Source of the DNA: Pokkaliibacter plantistimulans
Lineage (GTDB): Bacteria; Pseudomonadota; Gammaproteobacteria; Pseudomonadales; Balneatricaceae
Assembly (NCBI RefSeq): GCF_046844695.1
Contig: NZ_CP177354.1
Span: 4,588,001-4,652,000 of the forward strand
Direction of reading: 5' to 3'
DNA length: 64,000 bases
The notes under the pieces were generated by a model. The model was not told the origin of the DNA. It saw only the letters and a program-made list of their open reading frames with translations, and made no database searches. Shown here piece by piece: positions 1 through 9,057 of this stretch (its first letter is position 1; every line of letters starts with the position of its first letter). The position numbers and the translations under genes are program-made.

Positions 1-674
1 CCAGGCTTGTTCATGTTAAATACCCGAACAGGCATGTTGTGATCGCGCGTCAAACAGATAGCTGTAAGATCCATCACGCCTAACTGACGCTCAAGAACTT
101 CATCATAGGTGAGAAAATCGTATTTAGTAGCAGCTGGGTCTTTTACCGGATCAGCAGTATAGACACCATCAACCTTGGTTGCCTTCAATACCACATCTGC
201 CTCAATTTCAATGCCACGTAAACAGGCAGCAGAGTCAGTGGTAAAAAACGGATTACCTGTACCAGCGGCAAATATAACCACATCTCCCTGTTTGAGGGCA
301 CGAATCGCGCCACGGCGATCATAATGATCGACCACACCACTCATAGGAATTGCAGACATGACTCGAGTAGCTATATTTGAACGCTCCAGGGCATCGCGCA
401 GAGCCAGGGCATTCATCACTGTTGCCAGCATCCCCATATGATCACCGGTCACACGATCCATTCCGGCAGCATCCAATGCCGCACCACGGAACAAATTCCC
501 GCCACCTACCACTAAGCCTACCTGAACGCCGATCCCGATTAACTGGCCAACTTCCAGCGCCATGCGATTAAGCACTTTAGGATCAATACCAAAGCTCTCA
601 TCCCCCATCAGGGCTTCTCCGGAAAGCTTCAGCAGAATACGTTTATATTTGGCTTGATTCTTTTCGGTGGCCAT
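1..674 (-). CDS. pyrH: UMP kinase, C-terminus beyond the window
   Basis: Uridylate kinase of the amino-acid-kinase fold phosphorylates UMP to UDP with ATP in the cytoplasm, the first step toward UTP and CTP. The reading frame is open from the ATG at 674 to the window edge, so roughly the last 20 residues are not seen. Visible motifs are KLSGEAL near residue 16, VVGGGNLFRG near 54-63 and GTGNPFFTTD near 138-147, all typical of bacterial PyrH. It lies downstream of rpsB and tsf on the same strand, the usual gammaproteobacterial order, but a strong hairpin separates it from tsf, so its expression is probably partly uncoupled. The start agrees with the family length and with the MATEKNQAKYKRILLKLSG N-terminus. 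Confidence 0.96.
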   Translation of the reverse strand, partial: MATEKNQAKYKRILLKLSGEALMGDESFGIDPKVLNRMALEVGQLIGIGVQVGLVVGGGNLFRGAALDAAGMDRVTGDHMGMLATVMNALALRDALERSNIATRVMSAIPMSGVVDHYDRRGAIRALKQGDVVIFAAGTGNPFFTTDSAACLRGIEIEADVVLKATKVDGVYTADPVKDPAATKYDFLTYDEVLERQLGVMDLTAICLTRDHNMPVRVFNMNKP

Positions 675-721
675 AAGGTCGAGCTCCAGAATACAGATAT
701 GTGGTATACACCATATAGACA

Positions 722-747
722 AAACCGCCGACAACAGTCGGCGGTTT
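722..747 (-). terminator. Hairpin between tsf and pyrH
   Basis: Perfect 11-bp arms AAACCGCCGAC and GTCGGCGGTTT around a 4-nt loop. On the minus strand the hairpin is followed by TTTTGTCT. It lies 14 bases after the tsf stop and is probably a partial terminator that sets the tsf to pyrH ratio. Confidence 0.75.
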
Positions 748-761
748 AAACAGAAGCTGAA

Positions 762-1622
762 TTACTTCTTCAGCTGTTCAGCAACTTCCTGAGCGAAGTC
801 TTTCTTTTCGACCTCGATACCGTCGCCTACTTCGAAACGCACAAAAGACACCACTTCAGCGCCAGCCTGTTTGGCCAGATCACCCACGGTGACTTCTGGG
901 TTCTTAACGAAAGGCTGGTTGATCAGACTGCTTTCAGCCAAGAACTTCTGAATACGACCCTGCACCATTTTCTCAATGATTTCTGCAGGTTTGCCAGACT
1001 CCTGAGCCTGAGCGGTAAAGATTTCTTTCTCTTTCTCGATCAGCTCTTGAGGCATATCAGCAGGTTTGACGACCTGAGGATTGGAAGCAGCAACATGCAT
1101 TGCTACGTCTTTTGCCAGCTCAGAGTTACCACCTTTCAGCGCAACCAGAACAGCGATACGGTTGTTGCTGTGAACATAGCTGCCAACCACATCAGATGCT
1201 ACCTGCGCTGCGCGGCGCACACCGATGTTTTCGCCAATTTTCTGAACCAGAGCAGAACGATCGCTTTCCAGTTCACCTTCCATCAGTGCAGCCACATCAA
1301 TCTGCTTATCACTGAAGGCTTTGCCCACAACCTTGGCTGCGAAGGCAGCGAAGTTGTCATCGCGAGCAACAAAGTCAGTCTCAGAGTTAACTTCAACTAC
1401 TACAGCGTAAGTGTTGTCATCAGACTGTTTAACTACAACCACACCGTCAGCAGCAGTACGACCGGCTTTCTTGGCCGCTTTCAGGGAGCTGGACTTGCGC
1501 AGGTTGTCGATTGCCAGATCGATGTCGCCATTGGCCTCTACCAGTGCAGCCTTGCACTCCATCATGCCCAGGCCAGTGCGCTCACGCAGTTCTTTCACCA
1601 GAGAAGCAGAAATAGCTGCCAT
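762..1622 (-). CDS. tsf: Translation elongation factor Ts
   Basis: EF-Ts is the nucleotide exchange factor that recycles EF-Tu from GDP to GTP form during protein synthesis. The 286-residue protein has the N-terminal UBA-like segment LVKELRERTGLGMMECKAAL (residues about 9-28) and the TDFVARDDNF motif (about 82-91) that inserts into EF-Tu, followed by the two core subdomains. Length is normal for gammaproteobacteria. It is the second gene of the rpsB-tsf unit, with a hairpin plus U-tract in the 94-bp gap to rpsB and another hairpin before pyrH, so the three genes are probably adjusted by partial termination. Confidence 0.98.
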   Translation of the reverse strand: MAAISASLVKELRERTGLGMMECKAALVEANGDIDLAIDNLRKSSSLKAAKKAGRTAADGVVVVKQSDDNTYAVVVEVNSETDFVARDDNFAAFAAKVVGKAFSDKQIDVAALMEGELESDRSALVQKIGENIGVRRAAQVASDVVGSYVHSNNRIAVLVALKGGNSELAKDVAMHVAASNPQVVKPADMPQELIEKEKEIFTAQAQESGKPAEIIEKMVQGRIQKFLAESSLINQPFVKNPEVTVGDLAKQAGAEVVSFVRFEVGDGIEVEKKDFAQEVAEQLKK

Positions 1623-1670
1623 GTCGGATATCCTCTTAAAATGATCTTGAACGGGTATCAGCTTTCAAAA

Positions 1671-1691
1671 AAGGGGAGCACTGCTCCCCTT
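1671..1691 (-). terminator. rpsB-tsf intergenic terminator or attenuator
   Basis: Arms AAGGGGAG and CTCCCCTT around CACTG, followed on the minus strand by six T residues. This is a full intrinsic terminator shape located 26 bases after the rpsB stop. As tsf is essential and has no obvious strong promoter in the gap, it most likely attenuates and does not fully stop transcription. Confidence 0.75.
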
Positions 1692-1716
1692 CTTCAACGT
1701 CAACTCAGTGAATTAC

Positions 1717-2463
1717 TTACTGAGCTGCCGCTTCTGCGTCTTCGCTGACTTCAACGAATTCGCCTTTGTCGCCATCGGCGTTCTGCGCTACAGCTTCCAG
1801 TACGCTATCAGCCATTGACTTAGCGTAGATTTCAATTGCACGCAGGGCGTCATCGTTACCCGGAATTACGTAGTCAACGCCAGCAGGATCACTGTTGGTA
1901 TCAACAACACCAATTACAGGGATACCCAGCTTGTTAGCTTCCAGAACGGCATTGCGCTCGTGCTCAACGTCGATAACGAACAGGGCATCAGGCAGACCAC
2001 CCATATCCTTGATACCACCGATAGACAGCTCAAGCTTGTCCATTTCACGGGTACGCATCAGGACTTCTTTCTTGGTCAGCTTGTCGAAAGTACCGTCCTG
2101 TTTCTGTGCTTCAAGCTCACGGAAACGACGGATGGACTGACGGATGGTCTTGTAGTTGGTGAGCATGCCGCCCAACCAACGATGGTTTACGTAAGGCATA
2201 CCGGCGCGGGTAGCTTCCTGCTTGATAACTTCAGCAGCTGCACGCTTGGTACCAACGAACAGGATCTTGTTCTTTTTACCAGCCATTTTGCCAACAACAT
2301 CCAGCGCATCATTCAGCATGGGCAGAGTGTGCTCCAGGTTGATGATATGGATCTTATTGCGAGCCCCGTAGATGTATTTGCCCATCTTGGGGTTCCAGTA
2401 GCGAGTCTGGTGACCGAAGTGTACACCTGCTTTCAGCAGGTCGCGCATGGTAACTTTTGCCAT
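1717..2463 (-). CDS. rpsB: 30S ribosomal protein S2
   Basis: S2 is an essential small-subunit protein that is also needed for S1 assembly on the ribosome. The 248-residue product starts MAKVTMRDLLKAGVHFGHQ and carries the conserved segments RYWNPKMGKYIYGARNKIHIINL, NHRWLGGMLTNYKTI and PDALFVIDVEHE. The C-terminus is acidic, as usual. A good ribosome-binding site (AAAGGA) precedes the ATG. It heads the rpsB-tsf unit and is divergent from map. In gammaproteobacteria S2 represses its own operon through the rpsB leader, and a leader of about 160 bases is present here. Confidence 0.98.
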   Translation of the reverse strand: MAKVTMRDLLKAGVHFGHQTRYWNPKMGKYIYGARNKIHIINLEHTLPMLNDALDVVGKMAGKKNKILFVGTKRAAAEVIKQEATRAGMPYVNHRWLGGMLTNYKTIRQSIRRFRELEAQKQDGTFDKLTKKEVLMRTREMDKLELSIGGIKDMGGLPDALFVIDVEHERNAVLEANKLGIPVIGVVDTNSDPAGVDYVIPGNDDALRAIEIYAKSMADSVLEAVAQNADGDKGEFVEVSEDAEAAAQ

Positions 2464-2660
2464 GATTTTTCCTTTAGATGTTAGGGTTAGGCCTCCATGT
2501 ACCCCAGTCTCCGACCCTTTTCAGGGCACCCTCGGATGCTGTGTCGGCACATGTGTGATTTAACACTGTTGATGTTTAAAATCGCTCCCGCAACATATGC
2601 ATATCGGGGTTAGCCACTTTAAGCGCCGGTGTTATACCACAAAACCCTGTCCAGCAAAAG
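2464..2660 (-). promoter_or_regulatory. rpsB promoter and leader
   Basis: The 324-bp gap to map holds no gene. On the minus strand a TATAAC -10 element (2631-2636) is followed by a GC-rich stretch, typical of growth-rate-controlled ribosomal promoters; the -35 match upstream is poor. Transcription from it would give a leader of roughly 160 bases ending at the rpsB start. S2 autoregulation through such leaders is known in this class; I did not identify the binding structure itself. Confidence 0.45.
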
Positions 2661-2787
2661 TTACACGGCAATTTTTCCCGTTGCTGCAATCTGTGTACAA
2701 TGGCCAACGTCCTCAACTCCCTGCCCGATAGCCGCAGAATGCCATCGACACTGGGGAGTCTTTCGCTATGGAGCCAGACCCAGCCTC

Positions 2788-3561
2788 ATGACTGTCAAGA
2801 TCAAAACCCCGGAAGAAATCACCAAGATGCGTGTTGCCGGCCGCCTGGCCGCAGAAGTTCTGGAAATGATAGAACCCCACGTTCAGCCCGGAGTAACGAC
2901 GGATGAATTAAACCGTATCTGTCATGACTATATTGTGAATGAGCAACAGGCCATTCCGGCTCCCCTGAATTACCACGGTTTCCCCAAATCCATCTGCACC
3001 TCTGTGAACCATGTTGTGTGCCATGGCATCCCCAATGACAAGCCCCTGAAGCAGGGTGACATCATTAATATCGATATCACTGTCATTAAAGATGGATACC
3101 ACGGCGATACCAGTGCGATGTTTCACGTTGGCAAACCTATACCACACGCTCAGCGCCTGACTGATATCACCAAGGAATGTCTGTATATCGGTATTCGTCT
3201 GGTCAAACCCGGCGCACGTCTGGGCGATATTGGCCATGCCATTCAGCAGTACGCTGAAAGCAATCATTATTCCGTGGTACGAGAATACTGTGGCCACGGC
3301 ATCGGGGCTGAATTCCACGAAGACCCACAGGTACTGCATTACGGCAAGCAAGGCACCGGGGTCGAACTCAAGCCTGGGATGATCTTTACCATCGAGCCAA
3401 TGATTAATGCTGGAAAGCGTCATGTGAAGCTGTCAAAAAAGGACGGCTGGACGGTAGAAACCGTTGACCGCCGTTTATCCGCACAGTGGGAGCACACCCT
3501 GCTGGTGACCGACACCGGCGTGGAAATTCTGACCCTGCGCAAGGATGAAACCGGCATCTAA
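2788..3561 (+). CDS. map: Methionine aminopeptidase type I
   Basis: Removes the initiator methionine co-translationally from new proteins using two divalent metal ions. Of 257 residues, the expected metal ligands are all present: D96, D107, H170, E203 and E235, with the substrate-side histidine in VVCHGIPND. The frame is open for 53 codons upstream, but those residues do not resemble the family; the ATG at 2788 gives MTVKIKTPEEITKMRVAGRLA, which matches the E. coli N-terminus. Spacing to a GGAG at 2770 is long, so initiation may be modest. It is followed within 20 bases by glnD, the same order as in Pseudomonas and E. coli. Confidence 0.97.
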   Translation: MTVKIKTPEEITKMRVAGRLAAEVLEMIEPHVQPGVTTDELNRICHDYIVNEQQAIPAPLNYHGFPKSICTSVNHVVCHGIPNDKPLKQGDIINIDITVIKDGYHGDTSAMFHVGKPIPHAQRLTDITKECLYIGIRLVKPGARLGDIGHAIQQYAESNHYSVVREYCGHGIGAEFHEDPQVLHYGKQGTGVELKPGMIFTIEPMINAGKRHVKLSKKDGWTVETVDRRLSAQWEHTLLVTDTGVEILTLRKDETGI

Positions 3562-3580
3562 GCCTTTTTGGGAGACAACT

Positions 3581-6277
3581 ATGGCTCTGCCTGTGGACAG
3601 TTATCCAGACGATACTGAGCTTTTCGATGTCGCTGCTTTCCGTGAGGATCTGGGACGTACCCGTCACAGTATTCCTCTGTTCAAGAAAGCCATTGAGCAC
3701 GCCAAATCAACGCTGGACCACCGTTTTCGCGAACACCACAACATTCGTCGCCTGATCAACGGCAGAGCCTGGTTCATGGATCAGTTGTTACGCCAGGCGT
3801 GGGCCTGGCATCAACTGCCTGAAGACGATGACATCAGCCTGGTGGCGGTCGGGGGTTACGGTCGGGGCGAATTACACCCCTGCTCCGATATTGACCTGCT
3901 GGTGCTGATGGACGATGAGCTGTATGCCAGTAAGTATGAAGAGTCCCTTGCCGCCTTTCTGACCTTTCTATGGGATATCAAGCTGGCAGTAGGAAGTAGC
4001 GTTCGCACCGTGTCCGAATGCTACGAACAGGCCAGGGATGATCTGACCATAGCAACCAACCTGCTTGAAGCTCGTACACTGATTGGTCCAGCCAGTCTGC
4101 GAGTAGAAATGCAGGATAAGGTTACCTCTGAGGATGCCTGGTCATCGCGAGCCTTTTTCAAGGCCAAGTGCGAAGAGCAACGGGCTCGCTACGAAAAAAC
4201 CCAGCAAACTGGCTACAATCTGGAGCCGAATATCAAGAACTCCCCCGGTGGCTTGAGAGATATCCAGACCATCGGCTGGGTAGTCAAGCGCCACTACGGC
4301 GCCGAGTCCCTGAGTGAGCTGGTCAGCCATGGCTTTCTGACCGTGAAGGAGCTGGAGAGCATCAACCAGGGCCTGGAGTATCTGTGGACTGTCCGCTATG
4401 CCCTGCACATGTTTACCGGTCGGGAGGAAGACCGCCTGCTGTTCGACTATCAGCAGACGCTGGCGACCTTTTTCGGTTATGAGAACGAACCCGGCTCACT
4501 GGCCATTGAGCAATTCATGTGCAAGTACTACCGGGTTGCAGGCTACTTCGCCGAACTGAATGACCTGTTGTTACAGCACTTTGAGGAAACCATCCTCACG
4601 CAGGAAGCAGAAGATACCGTCATCCCCCTCAACAACCGCTTTCAGATTCGCAATCAGTACCTCGAAGTTACCCACGACAAGATATTCCAGTATTACCCCT
4701 TTGCCATGATGGAGCTGTTTGTCTTGCGCGCCCAGCATCCGGAAGTGCAGGGGGTACGAGCAGCGACCATTCGTCTGCTGCGCCAGCACCGTCATCTCAT
4801 TGATGACAAGTTCCGAGCCGACATCCGCAATACCAGCCTGTTCATGGAGCTATTACGCAGTCAGGAAGGCGTCTCCACGGAACTCAACCGCATGCGCCGC
4901 TATGGCATACTGGGCCGCTATATTCCCTCCTTTAACGATATTATTGGACGCATGCAGCACGACCTGTTTCATGTCTACACAGTCGATGCCCACACTATGA
5001 AAGTACTGCTGATGATGCGGCAGTTCCGTCATCCAGAAGTAGCAGACCGCTTCCCCATCGTATCCAGCCTGATTCACAAACTACCCAAGATTGAATTGCT
5101 CTATCTGGCCGGGCTTTTTCACGACATAGGCAAAGGCCGGGGCGGCGATCACTCGGAGCTGGGAGCGCAGGATGCACTGGCCTTCTGTCGTCGCCACAAG
5201 CTGCCCAAGTGGGACACCGCTCTGGTTGTCTGGCTGGTTCGCCATCATCTGCTGATGTCGATGACTGCGCAGCGCCGCGACATTTCCGACCCGGAAGTGA
5301 TCAAGCATTTCGCCATGCAGGTACGTGACCCCATCTATCTGGACTACCTTTTTGTGCTGACCGTGGCTGACATTAACGCCACCAACCCCAATCTCTGGAA
5401 CTCCTGGCGGGCCGCGTTATTACGCCAGCTTTTCTCCGATGCCAAGCACATGCTGCGCAAGGGGCTGGACGAGCCGATCAATATTTCTGAGCTGATTGAG
5501 GACATCCAGAAAGATGCCATGGAGGGACTGCAGCAGCAGGGACTGGATGAAGTCGCCGTCAATCGCCTGTGGCGTTTACTGCCCAATGAGTACTTCGTAA
5601 GGGAAAGTGTACGCGACATCATCTGGCACACAGAGGCCATCCTCAATCATCTGGACCAGACCCGGCCACTGATCCTCATTCGCGAAACCACCAGCCGGGC
5701 CCATGAAGGCGGCACACAGATATTTATCTACACCCTGGATCAGGACGACCTCTTTGCTGCAACCACTGCGGCACTGTCGCAACTGAATCTCAACATTCAC
5801 GATGCACGCATCATCACTTCGCGTGATGGCTTCAGTCTGGATACCTTTATCGTCCTGAATGAGGACAACCAGTCTCTGGGCCATAACCCCCAGCGTATCA
5901 GCCAGATCAGGAGCTATCTGGAAGAAGTACTGTCAGCACCTGATGAGTTCCCTGATATCGTCCGCAAGCGTGTACCACGGCAGTTCAAGCATTTCACCAT
6001 GCCGACCCAGGTGCACATCAGCGATGATGCCAACAACAAGCGGACGGTGCTGGAGGTCATATCTCCTGACCGCCCAGGCCTGCTGGCTACCCTCGGTAAA
6101 ATTTTCTACGACTTCGACGTATTTGTGCAGACCGCTAAGATCGCCAGCATGGGCGAGCGTGTAGAAGACGTATTTTTTATTACCACGCAGGAAGGCAAGC
6201 CGCTGGAAGACCCCGCACAGCGCGATGCCCTGCGCGCCGCCATCTGTCAACAACTCGATGAACTGGCCCAGATCTGA
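3581..6277 (+). CDS. glnD: PII uridylyltransferase / uridylyl-removing enzyme
   Basis: GlnD senses glutamine and adds or removes UMP on PII proteins (GlnB/GlnK), setting glutamine synthetase activity and NtrC signalling. The 898-residue protein has the nucleotidyltransferase motif GGYGRGELHPCSDIDLL (residues about 91-107), a PII-uridylyltransferase middle part, an HD phosphohydrolase site LAGLFHDIGKGRGGDHSE (about 509-526) and two C-terminal ACT domains (about 705-785 and 815-890) that bind glutamine. The ATG at 3581 has GGGAG six bases upstream; a longer start inside map has no support. It ends three bases before dapC, so the two are probably co-transcribed. Confidence 0.97.
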   Translation: MALPVDSYPDDTELFDVAAFREDLGRTRHSIPLFKKAIEHAKSTLDHRFREHHNIRRLINGRAWFMDQLLRQAWAWHQLPEDDDISLVAVGGYGRGELHPCSDIDLLVLMDDELYASKYEESLAAFLTFLWDIKLAVGSSVRTVSECYEQARDDLTIATNLLEARTLIGPASLRVEMQDKVTSEDAWSSRAFFKAKCEEQRARYEKTQQTGYNLEPNIKNSPGGLRDIQTIGWVVKRHYGAESLSELVSHGFLTVKELESINQGLEYLWTVRYALHMFTGREEDRLLFDYQQTLATFFGYENEPGSLAIEQFMCKYYRVAGYFAELNDLLLQHFEETILTQEAEDTVIPLNNRFQIRNQYLEVTHDKIFQYYPFAMMELFVLRAQHPEVQGVRAATIRLLRQHRHLIDDKFRADIRNTSLFMELLRSQEGVSTELNRMRRYGILGRYIPSFNDIIGRMQHDLFHVYTVDAHTMKVLLMMRQFRHPEVADRFPIVSSLIHKLPKIELLYLAGLFHDIGKGRGGDHSELGAQDALAFCRRHKLPKWDTALVVWLVRHHLLMSMTAQRRDISDPEVIKHFAMQVRDPIYLDYLFVLTVADINATNPNLWNSWRAALLRQLFSDAKHMLRKGLDEPINISELIEDIQKDAMEGLQQQGLDEVAVNRLWRLLPNEYFVRESVRDIIWHTEAILNHLDQTRPLILIRETTSRAHEGGTQIFIYTLDQDDLFAATTAALSQLNLNIHDARIITSRDGFSLDTFIVLNEDNQSLGHNPQRISQIRSYLEEVLSAPDEFPDIVRKRVPRQFKHFTMPTQVHISDDANNKRTVLEVISPDRPGLLATLGKIFYDFDVFVQTAKIASMGERVEDVFFITTQEGKPLEDPAQRDALRAAICQQLDELAQI

Positions 6278-6279
6278 CC

Positions 6280-7485
6280 ATGATGAATCCCCATCTCCAA
6301 GACCTTCAGCCTTATCCCTTTGAGCGCCTGGCAGCGCTCAAGGCCGGAACGACACCGCCCGCTCACCTGCGTCATATCGCACTGTCCATCGGTGAGCCCA
6401 AGCACGCCGCACCGGCGATGGTTGAACAGGCCATGATTAATGCCATTGGCGGGCTGTCTGTCTACCCTACCACCAAGGGGCTTCCAGAGCTGCGCCAGGC
6501 CATTGCCGGCTGGCTGCAACGTCGCTTCAAGCTGACTGAAGGCAGTCTGGACGCCGAACGTCATATTCTGCCCGTCAACGGCACGCGGGAAGCGCTGTTT
6601 GCCTTTGCCCAGGCGTGCATTGACAGCAGCCAGCCTGAACCCCTGGTACTCAGCCCCAATCCTTTCTACCAAATCTATGAAGGTGCAGCGTTCCTGGCTG
6701 GGGCAAAACCTTACTTCCTTAACTGCACCGCAGAAAACCAGTATCGCCCCGACTACGACGCCATTCCTGCAGAAATCTGGCAACGTTGCCAGCTGCTGTT
6801 TCTCTGCACCCCAGGCAACCCGACTGGCGCGGTAATGAAGCTGGAAGACTTTGCCCGCGTGCTGGAGCTGGCTGATCAGTATGATTTTGTCATCGCCTCG
6901 GATGAGTGCTATTCGGAAATCTACTTCGATGAGCAGCAGCCTCCGATGGGGTTACTGGAAGCCTGTGCCAAACTGGGCCGTCACGACTACAGCCGCTGTG
7001 CCGTTTTTCACAGTTTGTCCAAACGCTCCAATCTGCCAGGACTACGCTCCGGTTTCGTCGCCGGAGATGCCGAACTGATGACAGCTTTCCTTCGATACCG
7101 CACCTATCACGGCTGTGCAATGCCGGTACAAGTACAGCAGGCCAGCATCGCTGCCTGGGATGATGAGCAGCATGTCGAACAGAATCGCGACCTCTATCGC
7201 CGCAAATTTGACGCTGTGCTGGATATTCTCGGCGACGTGATGACAGTCAGTCGCCCAGACGCGGGTTTCTACTTGTGGCCGCAGGTAGCCGGTGGGGATG
7301 ATGAAGCTTTTGCACGCGACTTGTTCAATGAGCAGCATGTCACTGTACTGCCTGGCCGCTATCTGTCTCGCGAAGCGGATGGTATACCCGGCGCAGGCCA
7401 CGTACGTATGGCACTGGTGGCAACACTGGAAGAATGCGTGGAAGCGGCTCAGCGTATCCGCCGTTTCGTTGAGTCACGTCTCTAA
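6280..7485 (+). CDS. dapC: N-succinyl-diaminopimelate aminotransferase
   Basis: PLP-dependent class I/II aminotransferase that converts N-succinyl-2-amino-6-ketopimelate to succinyl-DAP in lysine and peptidoglycan synthesis. The 401-residue protein shows the substrate-side LSIGEPKHAAP near the N-terminus, the cofactor motif TPGNPTGAV (about 178-186) and HSLSKRSNLPGLR, whose lysine (about 248) is the expected Schiff-base residue. The gene has two ATG codons in tandem at 6280 and 6283. Its setting between glnD and yffB/dapD is the Pseudomonas dapC locus, which is the main reason to prefer DapC over another aminotransferase name. Confidence 0.92.
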   Translation: MMNPHLQDLQPYPFERLAALKAGTTPPAHLRHIALSIGEPKHAAPAMVEQAMINAIGGLSVYPTTKGLPELRQAIAGWLQRRFKLTEGSLDAERHILPVNGTREALFAFAQACIDSSQPEPLVLSPNPFYQIYEGAAFLAGAKPYFLNCTAENQYRPDYDAIPAEIWQRCQLLFLCTPGNPTGAVMKLEDFARVLELADQYDFVIASDECYSEIYFDEQQPPMGLLEACAKLGRHDYSRCAVFHSLSKRSNLPGLRSGFVAGDAELMTAFLRYRTYHGCAMPVQVQQASIAAWDDEQHVEQNRDLYRRKFDAVLDILGDVMTVSRPDAGFYLWPQVAGGDDEAFARDLFNEQHVTVLPGRYLSREADGIPGAGHVRMALVATLEECVEAAQRIRRFVESRL

Positions 7486-7527
7486 AATAGCCAGCCACTG
7501 ACAAGTGCCATGACACAGGACTTACCG

Positions 7528-7872
7528 ATGATCACCCTGTACGGGATCAAAAACTGCGACACCATCAAGAAGGCTCGCAAATGGCTGGAAACCCAGCAGC
7601 TGGACTATCGCTTTCATGATTACCGGGTGGATGGCCTGACTCAGGAACAACTGACAAGCTGGTGTGATGAGCTGGGATGGCAAGCGCTGCTAAACACTCG
7701 TGGCACTACCTGGCGTGGGCTCAGTGACGAACAGAAAAACGATATGGATAACCAACGGGCGATTGCACTGATGCTGGAACAGCCTGCATTAATCAAACGC
7801 CCTCTGCTGGATACGGGCAGCAGCCGCCACCTCGGATTCAAAGAAGCAGACTACGCTCAGTGGCTGGGCTGA
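7528..7872 (+). CDS. yffB: ArsC/Spx-family reductase-like protein YffB
   Basis: Small thioredoxin-fold protein of the ArsC/Spx family; E. coli YffB is proposed to be a glutathione-dependent thiol reductase, and no substrate is established. The sequence MITLYGIKNCDTIKKARKWL places a single active-site-type cysteine near residue 9, and the NTRGTTWR and IKRPLL segments are family hallmarks. It lacks the CX5R arrangement of the unrelated phosphatase-like arsenate reductases. The ATG at 7528 matches the E. coli start; an ATG at 7510 would add six residues. It sits between dapC and dapD, as in Pseudomonas and near dapE in E. coli. Confidence 0.9.
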   Translation: MITLYGIKNCDTIKKARKWLETQQLDYRFHDYRVDGLTQEQLTSWCDELGWQALLNTRGTTWRGLSDEQKNDMDNQRAIALMLEQPALIKRPLLDTGSSRHLGFKEADYAQWLG

Positions 7873-7932
7873 GTCAGCCGTCACTGAAGCCTTACCGTTT
7901 TTAATCACAATGACAGATATAGGAGATACACC

Positions 7933-8970
7933 ATGAGCACATCCCACCTCGCCCTTGGGATTGGTATCGGCAGCCAGTCTCAGGCAGGAGCCTGGCTGGA
8001 AGTGTTCTACCCCTATCCCCTGCTGAATCCCACCGCTGCACTGGTGGATGTATTCAAGCACCAGCTGGGATACGAGGGTGGCAATCAGGTGATCGCTCTG
8101 GATAAGGACAGCATTCCAGCCCTGGCGACGGCCCTGACCCAGGCTGAATATGAGCAGCTGGCAGAACTGCTGGCCATCAGCCAGGATTCAGAACAGCCAC
8201 TGGTAATCACTATTCTGGAAAGTGATACGGCCCCTGCCAGCCTGGCCGAGGTGTACCTGAAGCTGCATTTGCTGTCGAACCGTCTGGTCAAACCGCACCA
8301 GCTGAATCTGACTGGCATGTTTGGTCTACTGCCCAACATTGCCTGGACCAACCAGGGCCCGATCGCTCTGGACGAGCTGAATGATCGTCGTTTGCAGGCA
8401 CGCCTGAAAGGTGAATGGCTGACGGTAGTCTCCGTCGATAAGTTCCCGCGCATGGCAGATTACGTCGTCCCTGCTGGCGTTCGTATCGGTGATGCAGACC
8501 GTATTCGTCTGGGTGCGCATCTGGGCGAGGGTACGACCGTGATGCATGAAGGCTTTGTCAATTTCAATGCGGGCACTCTCGGCACCAGCATGGTCGAAGG
8601 CCGTATTTCTGCAGGTGTGGTCGTTGGTAAGGGTTCGGATCTGGGTGGCGGCTGCTCCACCATGGGCACCCTGTCCGGCGGCAACAATGTGGTGATCTCT
8701 GTCGGTGAAAACTGCCTGCTAGGCGCCAATGCCGGTCTGGGCATCCCACTGGGTGATCGCTGCACTCTGGAAGCCGGCCTATATCTGACCGGCGGCTCGA
8801 AAGTCACTCTGCTGGATGACCAGGGCCAGGAAGTCAAAACCATCAAGGCGTCTGAACTGGCAGGGCAATCTGACCTGCTGTTCCGTCGCAACTCACAAAC
8901 CGGCCGCATCGAGTGCAAGACCAACAAGTCAGCCATTGAGCTGAATGAAGCGCTGCACGCACACAACTGA
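7933..8970 (+). CDS. dapD: Tetrahydrodipicolinate N-succinyltransferase
   Basis: Transfers succinyl from succinyl-CoA to tetrahydrodipicolinate, the entry to the succinylase branch of DAP and lysine synthesis, with DapC and DapE as the following enzymes. The 345-residue protein is the long Pseudomonas/actinobacterial-type DapD, not the about 275-residue enterobacterial form. Residues about 175-300 form a left-handed beta-helix of hexapeptide repeats, with VMHEGFVNFNAGTLGTSMVEG, a conserved catalytic segment of this type. AGGAG lies about 9 bases before the ATG (7921-7925). Its own terminator has been interrupted by an insertion sequence. Confidence 0.96.
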   Translation: MSTSHLALGIGIGSQSQAGAWLEVFYPYPLLNPTAALVDVFKHQLGYEGGNQVIALDKDSIPALATALTQAEYEQLAELLAISQDSEQPLVITILESDTAPASLAEVYLKLHLLSNRLVKPHQLNLTGMFGLLPNIAWTNQGPIALDELNDRRLQARLKGEWLTVVSVDKFPRMADYVVPAGVRIGDADRIRLGAHLGEGTTVMHEGFVNFNAGTLGTSMVEGRISAGVVVGKGSDLGGGCSTMGTLSGGNNVVISVGENCLLGANAGLGIPLGDRCTLEAGLYLTGGSKVTLLDDQGQEVKTIKASELAGQSDLLFRRNSQTGRIECKTNKSAIELNEALHAHN

Positions 8971-8989
8971 CCGGTATAGTAGACGCACC

Positions 8990-9007
8990 AAACGGGGCCA
9001 GACGGCC
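8990..9007 (+). terminator. dapD terminator, split by the insertion sequence
   Basis: The left arm AAACGGGGCC (8990-8999), the loop AGAC and the first GGCC of the right arm are here. The rest, GGCCCCGTTT plus a T-rich tail, is at 10361-10380. Joined at the target duplication they give a perfect 10-bp stem, 4-nt loop and T tract, an intrinsic terminator for dapD. What remains beside dapD is only the GGCC-AGAC-GGCC core without a U-tract. Confidence 0.85.
8997..9007. repeat. Target-site duplication, left copy
   Basis: The 11 bases GCCAGACGGCC flank the left end of the insertion sequence and recur exactly at 10354-10364. Eleven bases is within the 11-13 known for IS4. Confidence 0.93.
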
Positions 9008-9026
9008 TAATGCCAATCAGTTAAGC
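9008..9026 (+). repeat. IS left terminal inverted repeat
   Basis: TAATGCCAATCAGTTAAGC; it matches the reverse complement of 10335-10353 at 18 of 19 positions. Confidence 0.92.
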
Positions 9027-9057
9027 CCAACAGCTTGACCTTTTGCGCCCTAAAACG

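Noticed and set aside
1047..1748. 233-codon plus-strand open frame across tsf
   Set aside because: Antisense to tsf; composition and lack of motifs mark it as a shadow.
2629..2787. N-terminal extension of methionine aminopeptidase
   Set aside because: The 53 extra residues do not resemble the family, and the ATG at 2788 gives the expected N-terminus.
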